Assembly: GCA_030248065.1 (NCBI GenBank)
Contig: JASAMV010001315.1
Location: 23,378-87,377 of the forward strand
Length of the DNA stretch: 64,000 nucleotides
Direction of reading: 5' to 3'
Origin: Rhynchonema sp. JSB1_4
Taxonomy: Eukaryota > Nematoda > Chromadorea > Monhysterida > Xyalidae
Position 1 is the stretch's first letter; the number at the start of each line of letters is the position of its first letter. Positions 34,057 to 46,762 of this stretch are shown here, one piece after another. The notes under the pieces were generated by a model. The model was given only the letters and a program-made list of their open reading frames with translations. It made no database searches and had not been told where the DNA came from. A program made the translations under genes and the position numbers.

Positions 34057-37000
34057 AATGCAATCACTGGAATCTCCGAGCAAAGAGCACGCCCCTCTGT
34101 TGTTTGAGTAAGTTCCATTTTAGTGGCCCCTAGCTTGCAGCACAACATTCTGCCACAACTATTTTATATCTCCAGAGGATTCGTCTGATTTCGAGAGTGA
34201 TTTTGACCCACAGCAGTCCAGAAAAATCTGATGACAGCCTGAAGTCTGACCGAAACAGTGGAGTCTATATGTAGTACTTTCCAAATTTTCAAATGCGAAT
34301 TCTGCAGCGATGTGTACTTTTTGGTTGCCGGTCTTTACCTTTTTCCAATAACGGCGACAGATCATCGTCAAAGTGCGTGCACCAGATGGTCACATGATCC
34401 GAAAGCACACACGAGCTGGTGTCATGCGTGATCCCAGTCGACCAATACATCCAGTGCGCACCGAGGTGGACCCTCTAGTGGACCTAATCAGCCTGAGCGC
34501 CAGGCCTGAGAATCAAATCCGCCCTTTGCAGACGTGTCGAGCCAGCCGACAAAGGCGCAGGGATTATCGAAATGTCGCTTGCATCGCCCAAGTCCAATGG
34601 CGTGCTCACTGAAACATCAACGAATTCATCTGACCGGGATGTGGTCGACCCCTTGTACTACACCGTCGACGCGCGAATGGGTGTTGTGGAATCGCTACTG
34701 TTTGGGTTTCAGGTTACGTCTCATACACATTTACATATTTACTATGGATAGTTTGGTGGTGGGGTTTGTCATTTTCCCAGTGCCGATTAAAAACAATTTA
34801 CTGAAAACGAATTGGGTGCAGCCGTTGCCAGCGTTAAAATGACGTTTTCGCGCTAGCCATGTGTCACTCGAGGGGATTAAGAGGGAAACGAACACATAAC
34901 AGAAGTTGACAGAGCAAATCAATATCGTGGTTCATCCAGTGGCCATGTCTGTGGTGCAAAACAATTCAGTTAAGTTCATTGTGGTGGACTTTGGACAATG
35001 CCACTCTTTGAGCCATAAGCCCAATCGACCACGTGCATTGTACGTGTCCGACTGATGTTTCAGCAAGTGATGGTATCTGCGAGTGGTGTGGTCGTCGCGC
35101 CCCTGATTGTTGCCGATCTGATCTGTGCGTCGAATGTTGGCTGGGTGCGGGTGCAGTTGGTGAGCACGATGTTGTTCATGGCCGGACTGTCCACCATTCT
35201 GCAGAACACCATTGGCATCAGGTGCATGTTTAGGATTTCCTTTAAGACATTTTTGCTGGATACGGTCCGCTCTCTTCGTATGATGCCTGGATCGAAACCG
35301 CCATTTTGGTTTCGTGGGTCGCTAAACCTTGAATGGTCTTGCAAAACCGGGCAGCACCAAACAGGCATGTAGTAGACGGCTGTGTGATTCAACGGTCTAA
35401 CACAGTGCGCAAAGACCTGGCAGACCCAGGGCATGTGACAGACGCGTTTCCGTCAGCTTGAAAAGAAACATCGGCTAGTTTTATCATCTAGCTGGGTGAT
35501 GTTGCACATATCATGCATAAAAACATCTATCCAAAATTATTGCTTTGCAGAATCCCAGTGTTGCAAGGTGCCAGTTTTGCGTTCATTCCCACGATTGTGG
35601 TGTTTGGCGAACAATACCCTTGTCCGGCACCCACGGTCACGAACAACACTTGTGGCACGTTCAGGTAAATGGTGATTCAGGCGGACACTACTGTAAAGTA
35701 AAAGGGTCAACAAAAAGTTGTCCCTCCGTCCCCGGTGGTGCGGTGCAGCAGGTCATCGTCAGTGCGAAAGCACCGAATGGTCACCTGACCAGTGCCACAT
35801 GTTGCAGGAACGAGACCTGTCCAGTTGACGTGAGCCTCACAACACCGAATCCACTGCACACGTTCAGTACGCATGTCGATGAACCTGAATGGGAGGCTCG
35901 CATTCTGATTGTGCGTTGGAGCTTTCTTGGAATTCTTATGTTTTCTGTTTGTATCCATCTACAGAATAAATCCTTGAGAAACTAACACATACAGTACATA
36001 CATTCCTGATGAAACATTTTCCCGCCTTACGCGATGTGCATGAATGTGGTGTGCATTCTGTCTAGTGAACAAAGAAGCAAACCGTAGAATGTCAACTTCA
36101 GCACCAAAAGCCCATTTATCCGTCAGATCTCCGGCAGTTTGGCGGCAGCATCGTTGGTTCAGATAATAATCGGTGCATTCGGCTTGATCGGTTTGATTAC
36201 GAAGCATATCGGCCCGTTGACTGTCGCTCCTTTGATGTTGTGCTTGGAACTGAGCATCACCCGTGTCTGTCTGAAGGACATGTCGACGAGTTACATGTCC
36301 TTGGTGTGAGTGCAGTGATTGATTTATAGTTCAGTGCTTAATTATACCTAGCCCTGTATTCTCTGTACAGCCACGATAGATCAAATCTGGTGATTCGTTC
36401 TCTGGTGACGCGCTTTTTTGTGTTTGGTAGTAAGAGATTTACTGACAATGACATCGCCATCGACCATCATCGGTTTACCATGAGCTCTCCGGGTCCGGGA
36501 ACACCTCTTACATACGTTGCTGGTGGTTGTGACTGGTGCCATCAGCTTGTAAATACGCTTCATATAAAACGTCATATCAGGACCGCGGCCGATTACCAAG
36601 TTTGGCAACGGTCCGGCTACCGTATTTAGTACTGTAACTCATCAATGTGATCAACGTGTTTCAGCATGGCCGGTTCCCTACTATTGACAGCGCTCTATTT
36701 GCATCAGGTCAAAATCCCGTTACCGACTTGTACATGCAAGCCGGGCGAATCGCGATTCAAGAAACAGCCGATTTTCGCTTTATTTCCGGTTGGGAAGAAT
36801 TATTAAGAAGAAGCCTGTGTCACTCACTCATTCACATGGTTTGAGAAGAACATTTTTTAAGCTGTCTTCGTTGAATTTCGAACCGTCGTTAATGAAGAAA
36901 GTCTCGTGAGTTCAAGGCAGATTCGATCCCATTATTCCTTACAGTATCTGATCGCCATCATATTCGTGTGGTCATTATGCGCCATTTTCACCGTAACCAA

Positions 37001-39683
37001 CGTGTTGCCTGAAGGCAACGCCGCCCGCACGGACTTGCGATCTGATGTGCTGCATGACGCGCCCTGGGCCAGGGTGCCGTATCCGTGTTGGTCACTTTTT
37101 CATTTTTTTGACCCCTTGTTCTTACGTTTGACATTTGGACTGCACTGCCCAAGCAAGAACGTCTTTAGGGATTGTTCAATCGAACTATAACCGCATTAGC
37201 CCCATTTGCGTTTTTAAACGACACAAAATGTTTCATAATTTTCATTTGCAGTGCAATGGGGCATGATCCGATTCAACCTTGGCATGTTCCTCGGTTTCAT
37301 GGCCGGCACGTTGGCATCCGTCATTGAGTCGGTCGGCGACTACTACGCGTGCGCAAGGATCAGTCAGGTATTGATAGTTTAGGGTGATCAGAGATCGCCC
37401 GTTATCACCCAGCTTTAGTAATTGATTTGGTGGTGCTCTTACTCTTGTATGGTTCTGCTTGGCGACTTGTTTGACAGCAGGAAAAAATAAAAAATGAGAA
37501 CCACTCAATCGAATCGCAAAGACACGGATGACAGGGATTCCTTGTAGAAGTTTACAAGAAACTGCGGAAATTCGTTGATCAGTTTTCTAAAAAAAACGGG
37601 ATGGTCCGAAAGTCCGAAAATACCAACCGATGCATAAAAACACGGGAATACACATTCCTGATACATGCGCAGTGCCAACCACCGCGAACGCACGCAGTCA
37701 ACCGTGGCATAATGATGGAGGGCATTGGTTGTGCGATTGCAGCCTTTTTTGGCTCAGGACTGAGTTTAACGTCGTACAGCGAAGTGGCTGGTGTCATTGG
37801 CATCACAAAGGTATGATGTTATGCACACACATTGGTCAACTGGAACCGATCCTCAGAATGATCGGTGTTGCCAGACAGGGCCGCGATCCCCAAGTTTGAT
37901 TTTGGATTCAGTGCTTGCTCTGTATATCCTGCACACGTAAATAAAGGGTCATAGAGCAACATTCAACAATCTTTCGAACCTCGTTCCCAATGGTGCTGCT
38001 GGTGTATACCTTGATTAGTGTAGTTGCAACCACCTTGGGCTTCAGCCTGAGATGCCTTACCCTAATCCCAAACCACGTTGGTCAACGAGCCTAGGTATCA
38101 AGTCGTCGCGTGCTACAAGTGGCCGGTGTACTGATGATGCTGGCTGGTCTGTTCTCAAAGATCGGCGGTCTCGTGGCGACAATGCCCACTCCGCTCGTCG
38201 GTGGAGTGTTGTTCATCAGTGAGTTGACATTGGTGTCTTTTGAAACAGTCGGTTAGATGGTGACTGACAAACGGTACCTTTGCGCGGGTTCTAATCTCGC
38301 CCGTGGAACATAATTCATAACTTTCGTGTGGTTGTAAAACGTTTCACCGATGAACAGCGAAACAGTATATACTTTTGAACAGATACACCTCAACAATGGG
38401 TCTTGGTCTTTATCAAGTGTGATCACGATCCTTGGTTTTAATAATCATCTGGCCGAGACAGATGCGATCTAATTCAATCGCCAAGCTTGATCACTACAAC
38501 ACACAATTTTAATTCAGGCATCGCAATGGTGGGTGGTGTGGGTCTGTCGAGCCTTCAAATGATCGACATGAAACTCTCACGCAACATGGCCATATTGGGT
38601 GCGGCCATAATGTGTGGCGTAATGATACCTGAGTACGTGAAAAACAATCCGCAGAATTTCGTGATCGGTGACGGAACTCGTTAGTTTGTGTTTGGCGCAG
38701 ATTATTCTAAATTTTGTTTGTGTAATTTGTGCTTCCGTTTTCAGTGAAGGAAAAAGAATATTCCCCAGTAAGCCCTTGTAAGCATTATTCGGCGCTTAAT
38801 CGGGGGCTGAAACATTTTCCTTCTGAGTCGGGTTCAGGTTCCCGTAATTTGTATAGCATCTGATCTCGTTTAAAGATTAAACTACGGTTCACGAAAAATG
38901 AAAGTAACTTTCAGCCTCAATCGCCCAGGAGATCATGACATCATTGAAGATTCTTCTGCAAGTCGACATGTTCATTGCTGGCATTTGTGGCTTTGTACTC
39001 GATAACACGATTCCAGGTATAGCAATGTTATTGTTTAATGGTTATTGTTTAATTTTTTCCTTCTATGTATTCCTTCAATACCTCTTTCATTGACAAATGT
39101 ACTGTATCTGTGAATTCCGAATGAGAGGCTCCAGGCTCTTGTTTTACATCTGTTGCGGGAGTTGAAAAGAGAGAAATTATCCTAAAAATAGCAAAGAGCT
39201 CTTAGGAACATTTTCAAAAATCAGAGCCCAAAAGCAGCACCTCGTGTTATACTTTTGTCTTGAAGGCATAAAATTTTTTACCGTAAGTAAGAGTCCTGGG
39301 CTCTTATCTGGAAGTTTCGCTGAATAAGAGCCAACTTGGGCTATCACTAGGGGGCCTTTATTCTCCGGTACATTTTTTGAGAACGCCAGATACATTCTAG
39401 TGTGGTTGTCCGTACCGACTGACGGGCGGTGCACCATGTGCTCGTCAGTGCATAATCATTTTTTATCACCTTGCCAGGTGCCAGTCGTCGCCAACGTGGT
39501 TTGCACGACGAAAACGCGAGTGACGCGAATGACGCCACCGATCAATTGCTGAATCCGTACAACTACCCGTCGCGTGTGAATAAATTTCTGGCGAAAATCC
39601 CCGGCATTCAGTACATACCGTTCATGCCACCAGTGAAAGACACCGAAAATAGCGATAATACTCGCTGGGAAATACGAATGTAA
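34057..39683 (+). CDS. Nucleobase/ascorbate transporter (SLC23/NAT-like)
   Basis: Exons: 34057-34106, about 34178-34271 (least certain), 34532-34712, 35064-35221, 35551-35664, 35808-35910, 36127-36305, 36665-36788, 36945-37086, 37252-37367, 37673-37810, 38095-38218, 38518-38667, 38915-39016 and 39478-39683. From the third exon on all phases agree. Family landmarks in order: RMGVVESLLFGFQQVMVSAS (TM1), GASFAFIPTIVVFGEQYPCP, IGPLTVAPLMLCLELS, VKIPLPTCTCKPGESRF, IIFVWSLCAIFTVTNVLP, ARTDLRSDVLHDAPWARVPY, ASVIESVGDYYACARIS, NRGIMMEGIGCAIAAFFGSG, VATMPTPLVGGVLFI, FIAGICGFVLDNTIPG. It is a polytopic proton- or sodium-coupled transporter of nucleobases or ascorbate. The conserved GFQH of TM1 reads GFQQ, and the SSSPN-type motif near the substrate site reads SYSEV, so substrate choice may be altered. 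Three introns carry the intronic repeat; the acceptor at 35063 is TGATGTTTCAG. Confidence 0.88.
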
Positions 39684-42013
39684 AAATTCGTACATTTTGT
39701 GTAATTATTTACTTCTTAGAAAGAAACTAATAAAAATTTTGTGAATGTTCACACATTTTTGGTGTGATCTGCATCACAACCACAGCGGCAAAATTGTTAT
39801 AAACCAACTTATTCGCGCCGGTGTACCATTTGGGAAGTTCACACAACATTTCTGTGCTTATTTTCTGATGTCACATTTTTTGTGTGAACAATCAACAAAG
39901 AAACACAAATCTGAGTATTTTGGTAGTCACACAAAGTTTCCCAGCGAGCATGTATGTAGTTTTCGAACGTTTTTGAACGTTTCGTCCAGCTTTATTTGAA
40001 AATGAACCACCCTAACGAAATTTATTGATTTCGTTCACTTCCTGTATCTTCAAAGATCTGGGTGTTTTTATATTTTTCGAGCTCCCCTTGCACCCACGTG
40101 TACATTGAATTCACTTAAACCTGGCCCGCCACTCTTGATACTTGAAATTTTTGTTTTGTTTTTTTGCTCTAATTTAGTTGCCGACATCGAGACGAATCGG
40201 GGCATGCGCGGCAGCTTACAGTGTGCTACATATTAGGGATTGTACGCTCCCGACTTTACGCTCCCACTACACAGTGCTGCCAGTGCGCGCGCTTGCAACA
40301 CGTGTGTTATGCACTGACAAACAGAGCGGCACTGTATAAAACGCCTGGGCAGGATCACGTGACTACCGTATGCCTGTGATCAGAAGCAGCCGGCCATATT
40401 GAATATTTGTTATCTTGTCTTCCTGAAATGCACTAAATAGATCATTGGGTGATATTTTCGAAACGGTGTAAAGGTCAGTTGGGCGTAAAGGTCGGTGTAA
40501 AGTTCGGTGGAAAGCTCGGTCGACAGCTCAGTGTGATAGGCCTCGGTGTAAACTTGAAACATTCCACGTTAATAGCAGGCAATGTTTCACGTTCACACCG
40601 AGCTACGCCGACCGAGCTTTCGACCGAACTTTACACCGACCTTTACGCCCAACTGACCTTTACACCGTTTCGAAAATTCAACCCATAAAAACAGAACAAA
40701 AATTTTCAAATATCAATAGTGGCGGGCCAGGTTTAAAGACATGACTGGAAATATCAATGAAATTGCTTATTCGATCGTGCTTTGTGCGGAACTGAATATC
40801 GTTTAGTTTATTTACCTAACGTGTACATTAACTAAGCCTCTGTCTGGCATCTCTGTAGAATGCACGTCAGTCGAGAAACTCATCGCAAACAATCCTTGAA
40901 TAACCAAGGATGTTCGCCTTTTCATCCACCGGACCAAAAGAAACAACAGCACCATATGGCAAGATGCAAGCAGTCCAGCTGAACACAACCGTGTTGGCCT
41001 CTCGAGCAACCTTGGTCGCCCAGAACATTGAAGCTTCGAGGCAACTTGGAGTGGAGTGATGGGAGCTCAAGATCGAACATAATAGATCGCCCAAAGGACC
41101 AAGATCTACTGGGGTCGACTCGATTTGGCGCTTAGTGAAATTCAGTGATATTAATTTGCTTTCTTTTACCTTGCCCAGATTTGTTAGTCGTTCGGTGATC
41201 TTTGATATTCTCAGTGATCCCGTTTGATGATTGATTGTAATTAAAACGCCCAGAATTTTAAAAAAAATGTGCACGGTGTGCGTAACTAAGTGATTAAGAT
41301 GCTGCTTTCAAGACTGGAAAATGGCAGTAAAATGCTAATTCGATCGTGATTAGTGTGAAACTGCGTTCGTTTGTTTGATTTAATGCCAATCACACACTGG
41401 TGTTGTTACGGGGTCGAAAATGTCGTTATTTATACGGTTGAACTCTTTTATAAATACAATTTTATACAATGACAGAAAGTTACCAACTTATAGTTTGCAT
41501 AACCGTTCAGAAACGTTTAATAATTTACAAACATGCATTCGGGTTAAAACTTCAGCCAAGGATTCTTACTGTTATGGTGCGATACCTCAGAATTTTTTTA
41601 TTTTTCCAGTCTGATTTCTCATCAACTTCATGTTTCAAAATAAATCAGACGCTGTCATCGGAACCTATCCACTTGGGGATGGCAGACTCGATCGTTTGTG
41701 CACTCCACATTGCATTCTCAGTGGGATCAAGTCCACTTGTATTCTGTGCACCTCACGATGCGCGCCACTCAGTTGGTAACATTGCGCACAGCTGAAAATC
41801 ATATTTTGAGTCAGGGTTAGATTTTGTTGATTTGTGGTAATTGTGGGATATTTAATTTTGTCATCATGCCCATCGTTTATTGATTACGTCATGGCAGCCC
41901 ACCTCGGACCACAGACAGAAAAAGGACGCGCAATTGGTGACCAATTCAGTCTTTTGACCAGAATTATCTTCACAACATGATGCAGTTACTGAACGAAATG
42001 TGTCGCACAATCA
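39684..42013. other. Intergenic stretch with foldback element and an orphan open frame
   Basis: It contains the foldback 40447-40684. A minus-strand open frame of 135 codons at 40867-41274 (KILGVLITINHQTGSLRISK and following) faintly recalls the end of a reverse transcriptase palm/connection region, but no catalytic motif is visible, so I do not call a gene. Confidence 0.35.
40447..40684. repeat. GTAAAGGTCGG foldback element, copy 1
   Basis: It starts TTGGGTGATATTTTCGAAAC and ends GTTTCGAAAATTCAACCC. The arms consist of repeated GTAAAGGTCGGTGTAAAGTTCGG-type units, mirrored as CCGAACTTTACACCGACC. An almost identical element in the opposite orientation lies at 46328-46543. Confidence 0.85.
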
Positions 42014-43818
42014 TTATTGTTGCTCAGTTGCTCCGGTGGGAATCAAACCGATCACCATAGTGCGATACCAGGTACTGATCAAAGTGTCTGGCTCCTCAAC
42101 GATTGAATTGACAGTCTCGTCGATACACGGATACGACAATGTCTGCGGTGCATAAACAAACGCAGCCAGAAAGAAAACAGAAAAGGCTAAAAACTGACAC
42201 ATCAATTTCGGGACAGGCACAGGCATCTTCAGGGACACAGTCATGGGCCGGATGAAATGCAGCCAGAGTCTCCTCGTCGTAGAAAGTCCAGTTCGGTCCG
42301 GACGCTTGGCGTTTCCGACGATTTGGGCGCTTGTTACACCAGGAGTTGAACTGAATGATTAAAAATTTTATTGTTCATCATTTATACGCACTTTTGTCCT
42401 TTCTCTGAAAGAAGTGAAAAGTGCCAAGTGAGCTGAACTTGAAAATCGCAAATGCACCCCCACCGCTGTTTTGGGCGGCATGTCTCGACACGGGCTACGT
42501 CTGGCCACACAATCCGACATAAAACTGAAACGTTTCACTTTGGCGTTCAGCAGCTCGCGCGTCTTCGTTCGCAGCTCGCTGCAAGTATAGCTTTAAGTCA
42601 CAAACAAGTTCTTATTTTTTAAACTCATCATATCCGCGTAGGCGAAAATATTTTTATGGAAACTGCAGAACCCAATCGAAGTTTTTTGCTTGCCTCCCCC
42701 GCCACAATAATGCTCAAATTTGAAAATTAATTAAGTTCGGAGGGCCCATGTTTACTGTAGACTCCGGGGCTTTAAGTGGAAATCTCCGGCGCATAGCAGC
42801 TTGTCTCACCAACCTGCAATTTCCACCTCCACTACCCATTGACTGGAGTATGGAATCCAGCTGACGAATTGCATCATTGGCCTCACGTGACTTGGATTGG
42901 AAACAGTCGGCTATTTGCAGACAAGGATCATCTTTTTTGACCGGGCCCTGAACGTAAAATACAACGTAAGAATTAATTGACTAAGCTAAGGTCGAGGTTA
43001 TTAAGGCAGGGCAGATACATATCTTCGTGCGAGCAAGTTCACACCTCGGTCCGAGCCCACATCGATTTGAAACAAGCGAGGCCAAAGTTTGTTTGTTTCG
43101 TTCGGCCCCAAGAATGTGACAACATCCGATGCCATCATGAAACCAGCTCGCACTAATATCTATGTCTGGGACTTGTACGCGTCCATCTGGTGCATTCGCA
43201 CTGACGATGACATGGCTGTCTATGCGTGAAAGCAGCGGGCCGAAGCGGGCCACCGAAACGAGCAGATTGCTGTTTGAGTCACATTTTGCTTTTTCCCATG
43301 CTCACACGGTTTAAGCACCTGCTATCTGCCGGAAAATACGGATACTGTACGTTACAAATGGGATAGTTGGCTGGTGCTCCGTGTCCATCAAACAAACTAT
43401 CCAATGTGTCCCCCTCACTTTTGTAGTGGTCTTCCCTGGTCGGCGGGTCGTGGCGTCGTCTCGCTGGTCGCCCTAAATGCAATAAATAAATATTTTGGCA
43501 CATAAAAACCATATATTCACGTGCCGAACAATGCCAAATGAATGTCATGGTTTAGGCTTCGGTGCATTTCTATCCTGATGTCAGCTGCTAAGCCCAACCG
43601 ACCCGTCTGATCCGATCGCAAGTACAGCTGCATTTCACAATGGCTTCATGAATAAATAGACAGTCGTCAACTGACAGCGCGGCACAAGTGACTTTGGGTA
43701 TCAGGGAACGAAGTTGGAAATTCTGTGGGCCCGACTCGCCCGGAGGGCATTGTGCCAGGATATGGTTTACCACCAGTGATAACAGCACAGGGCAAAGAAG
43801 GACGATATGGTTCAGCAT
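42014..43818 (-). CDS. Secreted Cys-rich protein with a basic cleavage-like site
   Basis: Six exons agree in phase: 43599-43818, 43306-43472, 42814-42947, 42464-42578, 42201-42350 and 42014-42142, giving 304 residues. It begins with a signal peptide (MLNHIVLLCPVLLSLVVNHI, then LAQC). Cysteines are spread throughout: VTCAALSVDDCLF, VKCSCTCDRIRR, YPICNVQYPYFP, DPCLQIADCFQSK, MSDCVARRSPCRDMP, FNSWCNKR, HDCVPEDACACPEID, SYPCIDETV. NRRKRQ at about residue 210 resembles a furin/kex site. No transmembrane helix after the signal peptide, so it is extracellular. The family is not recognised. Its general plan (signal peptide, paired Cys, R/K-K-R-Q site) recalls the gene at 52898-56500. The start chosen is the Met directly before the hydrophobic core; an upstream in-frame Met (MLVRHTT) is possible. 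One intron (42948-43305) holds the intronic repeat. Confidence 0.75.
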
Positions 43819-46327
43819 GATACTTTTTAGGTTATGTTGTGGCAAGGTTGTGTGACGAACGAGCACCAGTAATATGTTTTAAAAAAATAAGATTGAAGTA
43901 TGTATTCGTAGAAAAATTTGTTTGTGGTTATAGGGCAGGTTGTTCCACCCACTGTTGAAATGACAAGTGTTTTGTCGGGATCATGTTTCTTGACCCCCTA
44001 TATTCTTTTGCAAGAAAAAATAGTTCGTTTTCTACGTCATACACTTATCCTCAAGTACCACCCAGATGGGAAGTTCACCTATCATGTGACACACCCTGAC
44101 ACAATGTACGAATGAGTAACCTGAGCGTGGTTGCAAAAACATTTATGTTTGATAGTGGTAAATATGCTGAGATGTTTCTGAAGCAAGTGGTTGTCAACGT
44201 AAGGTACCGAATTAGTATTTCGTCAGCGAATTTTGTTGCAATGTTTGCGCAACATCACCAAAGTTCGAAAGCAATTTTTATTATATAATAATATAAATGC
44301 TTGCAAGTTTCCAAAACCATAGCTTTTTCATTGATCACGTTAAAAAATTGAAGGCTTGACAAACTTTTTATCGCATGTTTCAGTAAATTGGGAAACAACT
44401 GATGAAATCAAAGTCAGATTATTTGCAATAACATTGATGCTACATGCAACACATGCAGATTGGTAGCGGGGATAGATAAATATCAAAACATAAAATTTTG
44501 CGTGGGCGACTGACGACAGTAGTGGACAGCGGTCATTTGGTGCACGCGCACATCCGCACTGCTAGAAACAGAACTAAATATAACTGTGGCACGTTGGTCG
44601 TTCCTACGATGTATGTATGTTATGTAGGTACAGTATGCATGTAAATCTATAAACGCTTGAAGCTAGTTAATGTTGAGGGATTCTATTTTATTTCATCTTT
44701 TTCAGAGTTCAGGTTCAATCCAGATCAACGGCCATGGCGTAATCTGTTCCAAAGGTGAGTTTCAAAATAAATGAACCAGCGGTTGTTTTTGTTATTGTGA
44801 GACACGACCAGACACATTTATTTCGCTGGCCAGACTGTTTGGCATGTGTGACATCGATATACCTACTGCAGCGTTTGAAAGTGAAACTGCTGACTACAGT
44901 AGACATGTGACTGCGTGAAAGCAAAAGTTGTTGTGTTGAATTGCAGTGTTTGTTTAATGGCGGCCCCGTTTCTTTGATTAGTGTTACTTCCTATGTCAAT
45001 GACCGTAATTAATCGCATTACTGATGGGTACTATGTTTTGTACGTGCGTCATTACCATACCTACACCTTCATACGTAGTTTCAAAAATCTAAAAAGTAAG
45101 AAGTCACCTGAGCCGTAGACTTGGCATTTGCTAGATTCGCAAAATAGTCTCTTTTGCAAAGCACATTTTTGGGTTATTTTAAGTGTCTTTTTTCAACATT
45201 TTGTTTGGTCATTTTGCGCGATTGATTCATGGTATCGTTTGCATTTTTACATTCCTTGTGTGCGCATAAACAGTTGCAGACGCGGTTGACCTGGCTCGCA
45301 ATGTGCGCAATTAGCAAAAAATTGAAAACTTTGCGCAATTGTGTATAAACAAGAAACAGTCTGTGTTGTTTGTTCATGTTTACGGTATGTCACCACCCGA
45401 TATTGTTTACAATCACAGGGTGGAATTCACAAAGGTTCGTTTTTTGAAATGCATGAAAGTTGAGACCAAGGTTCGAAGTTACTTGCGCCTAAGTTCGTAG
45501 TTCAGCCCCTTCCACATAGACTCGTACCTGCGCGGTTTTGTCGTTGGGAAACCAAGAAATTTTCCCTATGTAGATACCCCAAAATTCGGAAAATTAAGAA
45601 CACATTGTTCCATAATATTTCACAATTTTCCCATAGCACGCGGGAGGTCTTGTCCAAAAATGAAAAATTTACCATGGTGCGGGGATCTCCAAGCACACTT
45701 TTTCAAATGATAATATTTGCATAAGATGCTAAGGGACAATTCTTTAATGCACAATACATTTTGCGATTTTTGGGTTTTTAGACATGAAGTATTGTCGTTC
45801 TAAAAGCTTTCTGGAGGCAAGGAGGCCTTTTTTGGGCAGAAAAAGGGACAAAAAACGCGAAAAAATGCAACTTTAATTGACAAGTCACTTTTGTGACTTG
45901 GTTTGCATCCCTTGTGAAGGACGTTTACGTCATATCGGTGCGATCACAATAGCCTGTGCTTGATATGGACCGATGATAGTTGCTCTAGGATATCAGACAC
46001 AACAGTTTGCGGTCGAATAAGCAAGATTTACCAGTAAACAACATAGGATTCAGATAATAAGCTGCAGAAACACTTGTCGGGTCGCTCAATCAGTCGTATC
46101 TGACGTACCCGATGGGGTATGACATCGAAGTACCACGTAGGTATACATGCGTACTGCGTCTCATGTATCACGGGAAGGTATAATAGCATCATTTGGGGCA
46201 TCTTAGGTACCAAATACATGCCCCAAAAGTGATTGTGAAGAAACTTTTTCGACCCTTGAGAAAAACTGACAAGAAATAACCCCCGAAAGGGCCATTTTTG
46301 GACGTTTTGGAACTTTGGTTGGAATTT

Positions 46328-46543
46328 TCAAAACGGTGTGAAGGTCAGTTGGTCGTAAAGGTCGGTGTAAAGTTCGGTCGAAAGCTCGGTCGGCGTAGCT
46401 CGGTGTAAACGTGAAACATTGCCTGTTATTAACGCGGAATGTTTCAAGTTTACACCGAGGTCTATCACACTGAGCTGTCGACCGAGCTTTCCACCGACCT
46501 TTACACCCAACTGTCCTTTACACCGTTTCGAAAATATCACCCA
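46328..46543. repeat. GTAAAGGTCGG foldback element, copy 2 (inverted)
   Basis: It is almost the reverse complement of 40447-40684: it begins TTTTCAAAACGGTGTGAAGG and ends GTTTCGAAAATATCACCCAA. The shared centre includes GTGAAACATTGCCTGTTATT. High identity between copies suggests recent movement. Confidence 0.85.
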
Positions 46544-46762
46544 ATTTGTTCCCCCGAAAGCAAATTTTTCAAAAACCTTTTTTTAAATTTTTTGCCAAAC
46601 GCTGGGGTAGACCCCCAAGCGACAACACTACTCGCAGAGGACAACTAGCAGAACTCTCTTTTGTGAATTGCACCCACGCCTGGCACTACAACTTGAACTT
46701 GGGTAGTCACCGTTAAACACGAGGGAAGTCGTTTGTTGCCGACAACGGAAACACGTGTTTAA

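Noticed and set aside
38220..38320. GGTTCTAATCTCGCCC as a tRNA T-arm
   Set aside because: No A-box or acceptor stem at the required spacing; it lies within a transporter intron.
20824..43253. Recurring peptide HQVIVSANAPDG in short open frames at several places
   Set aside because: It is the accidental translation of the intronic DNA repeat; copies are in both orientations and inside introns, so it is not a protein domain.
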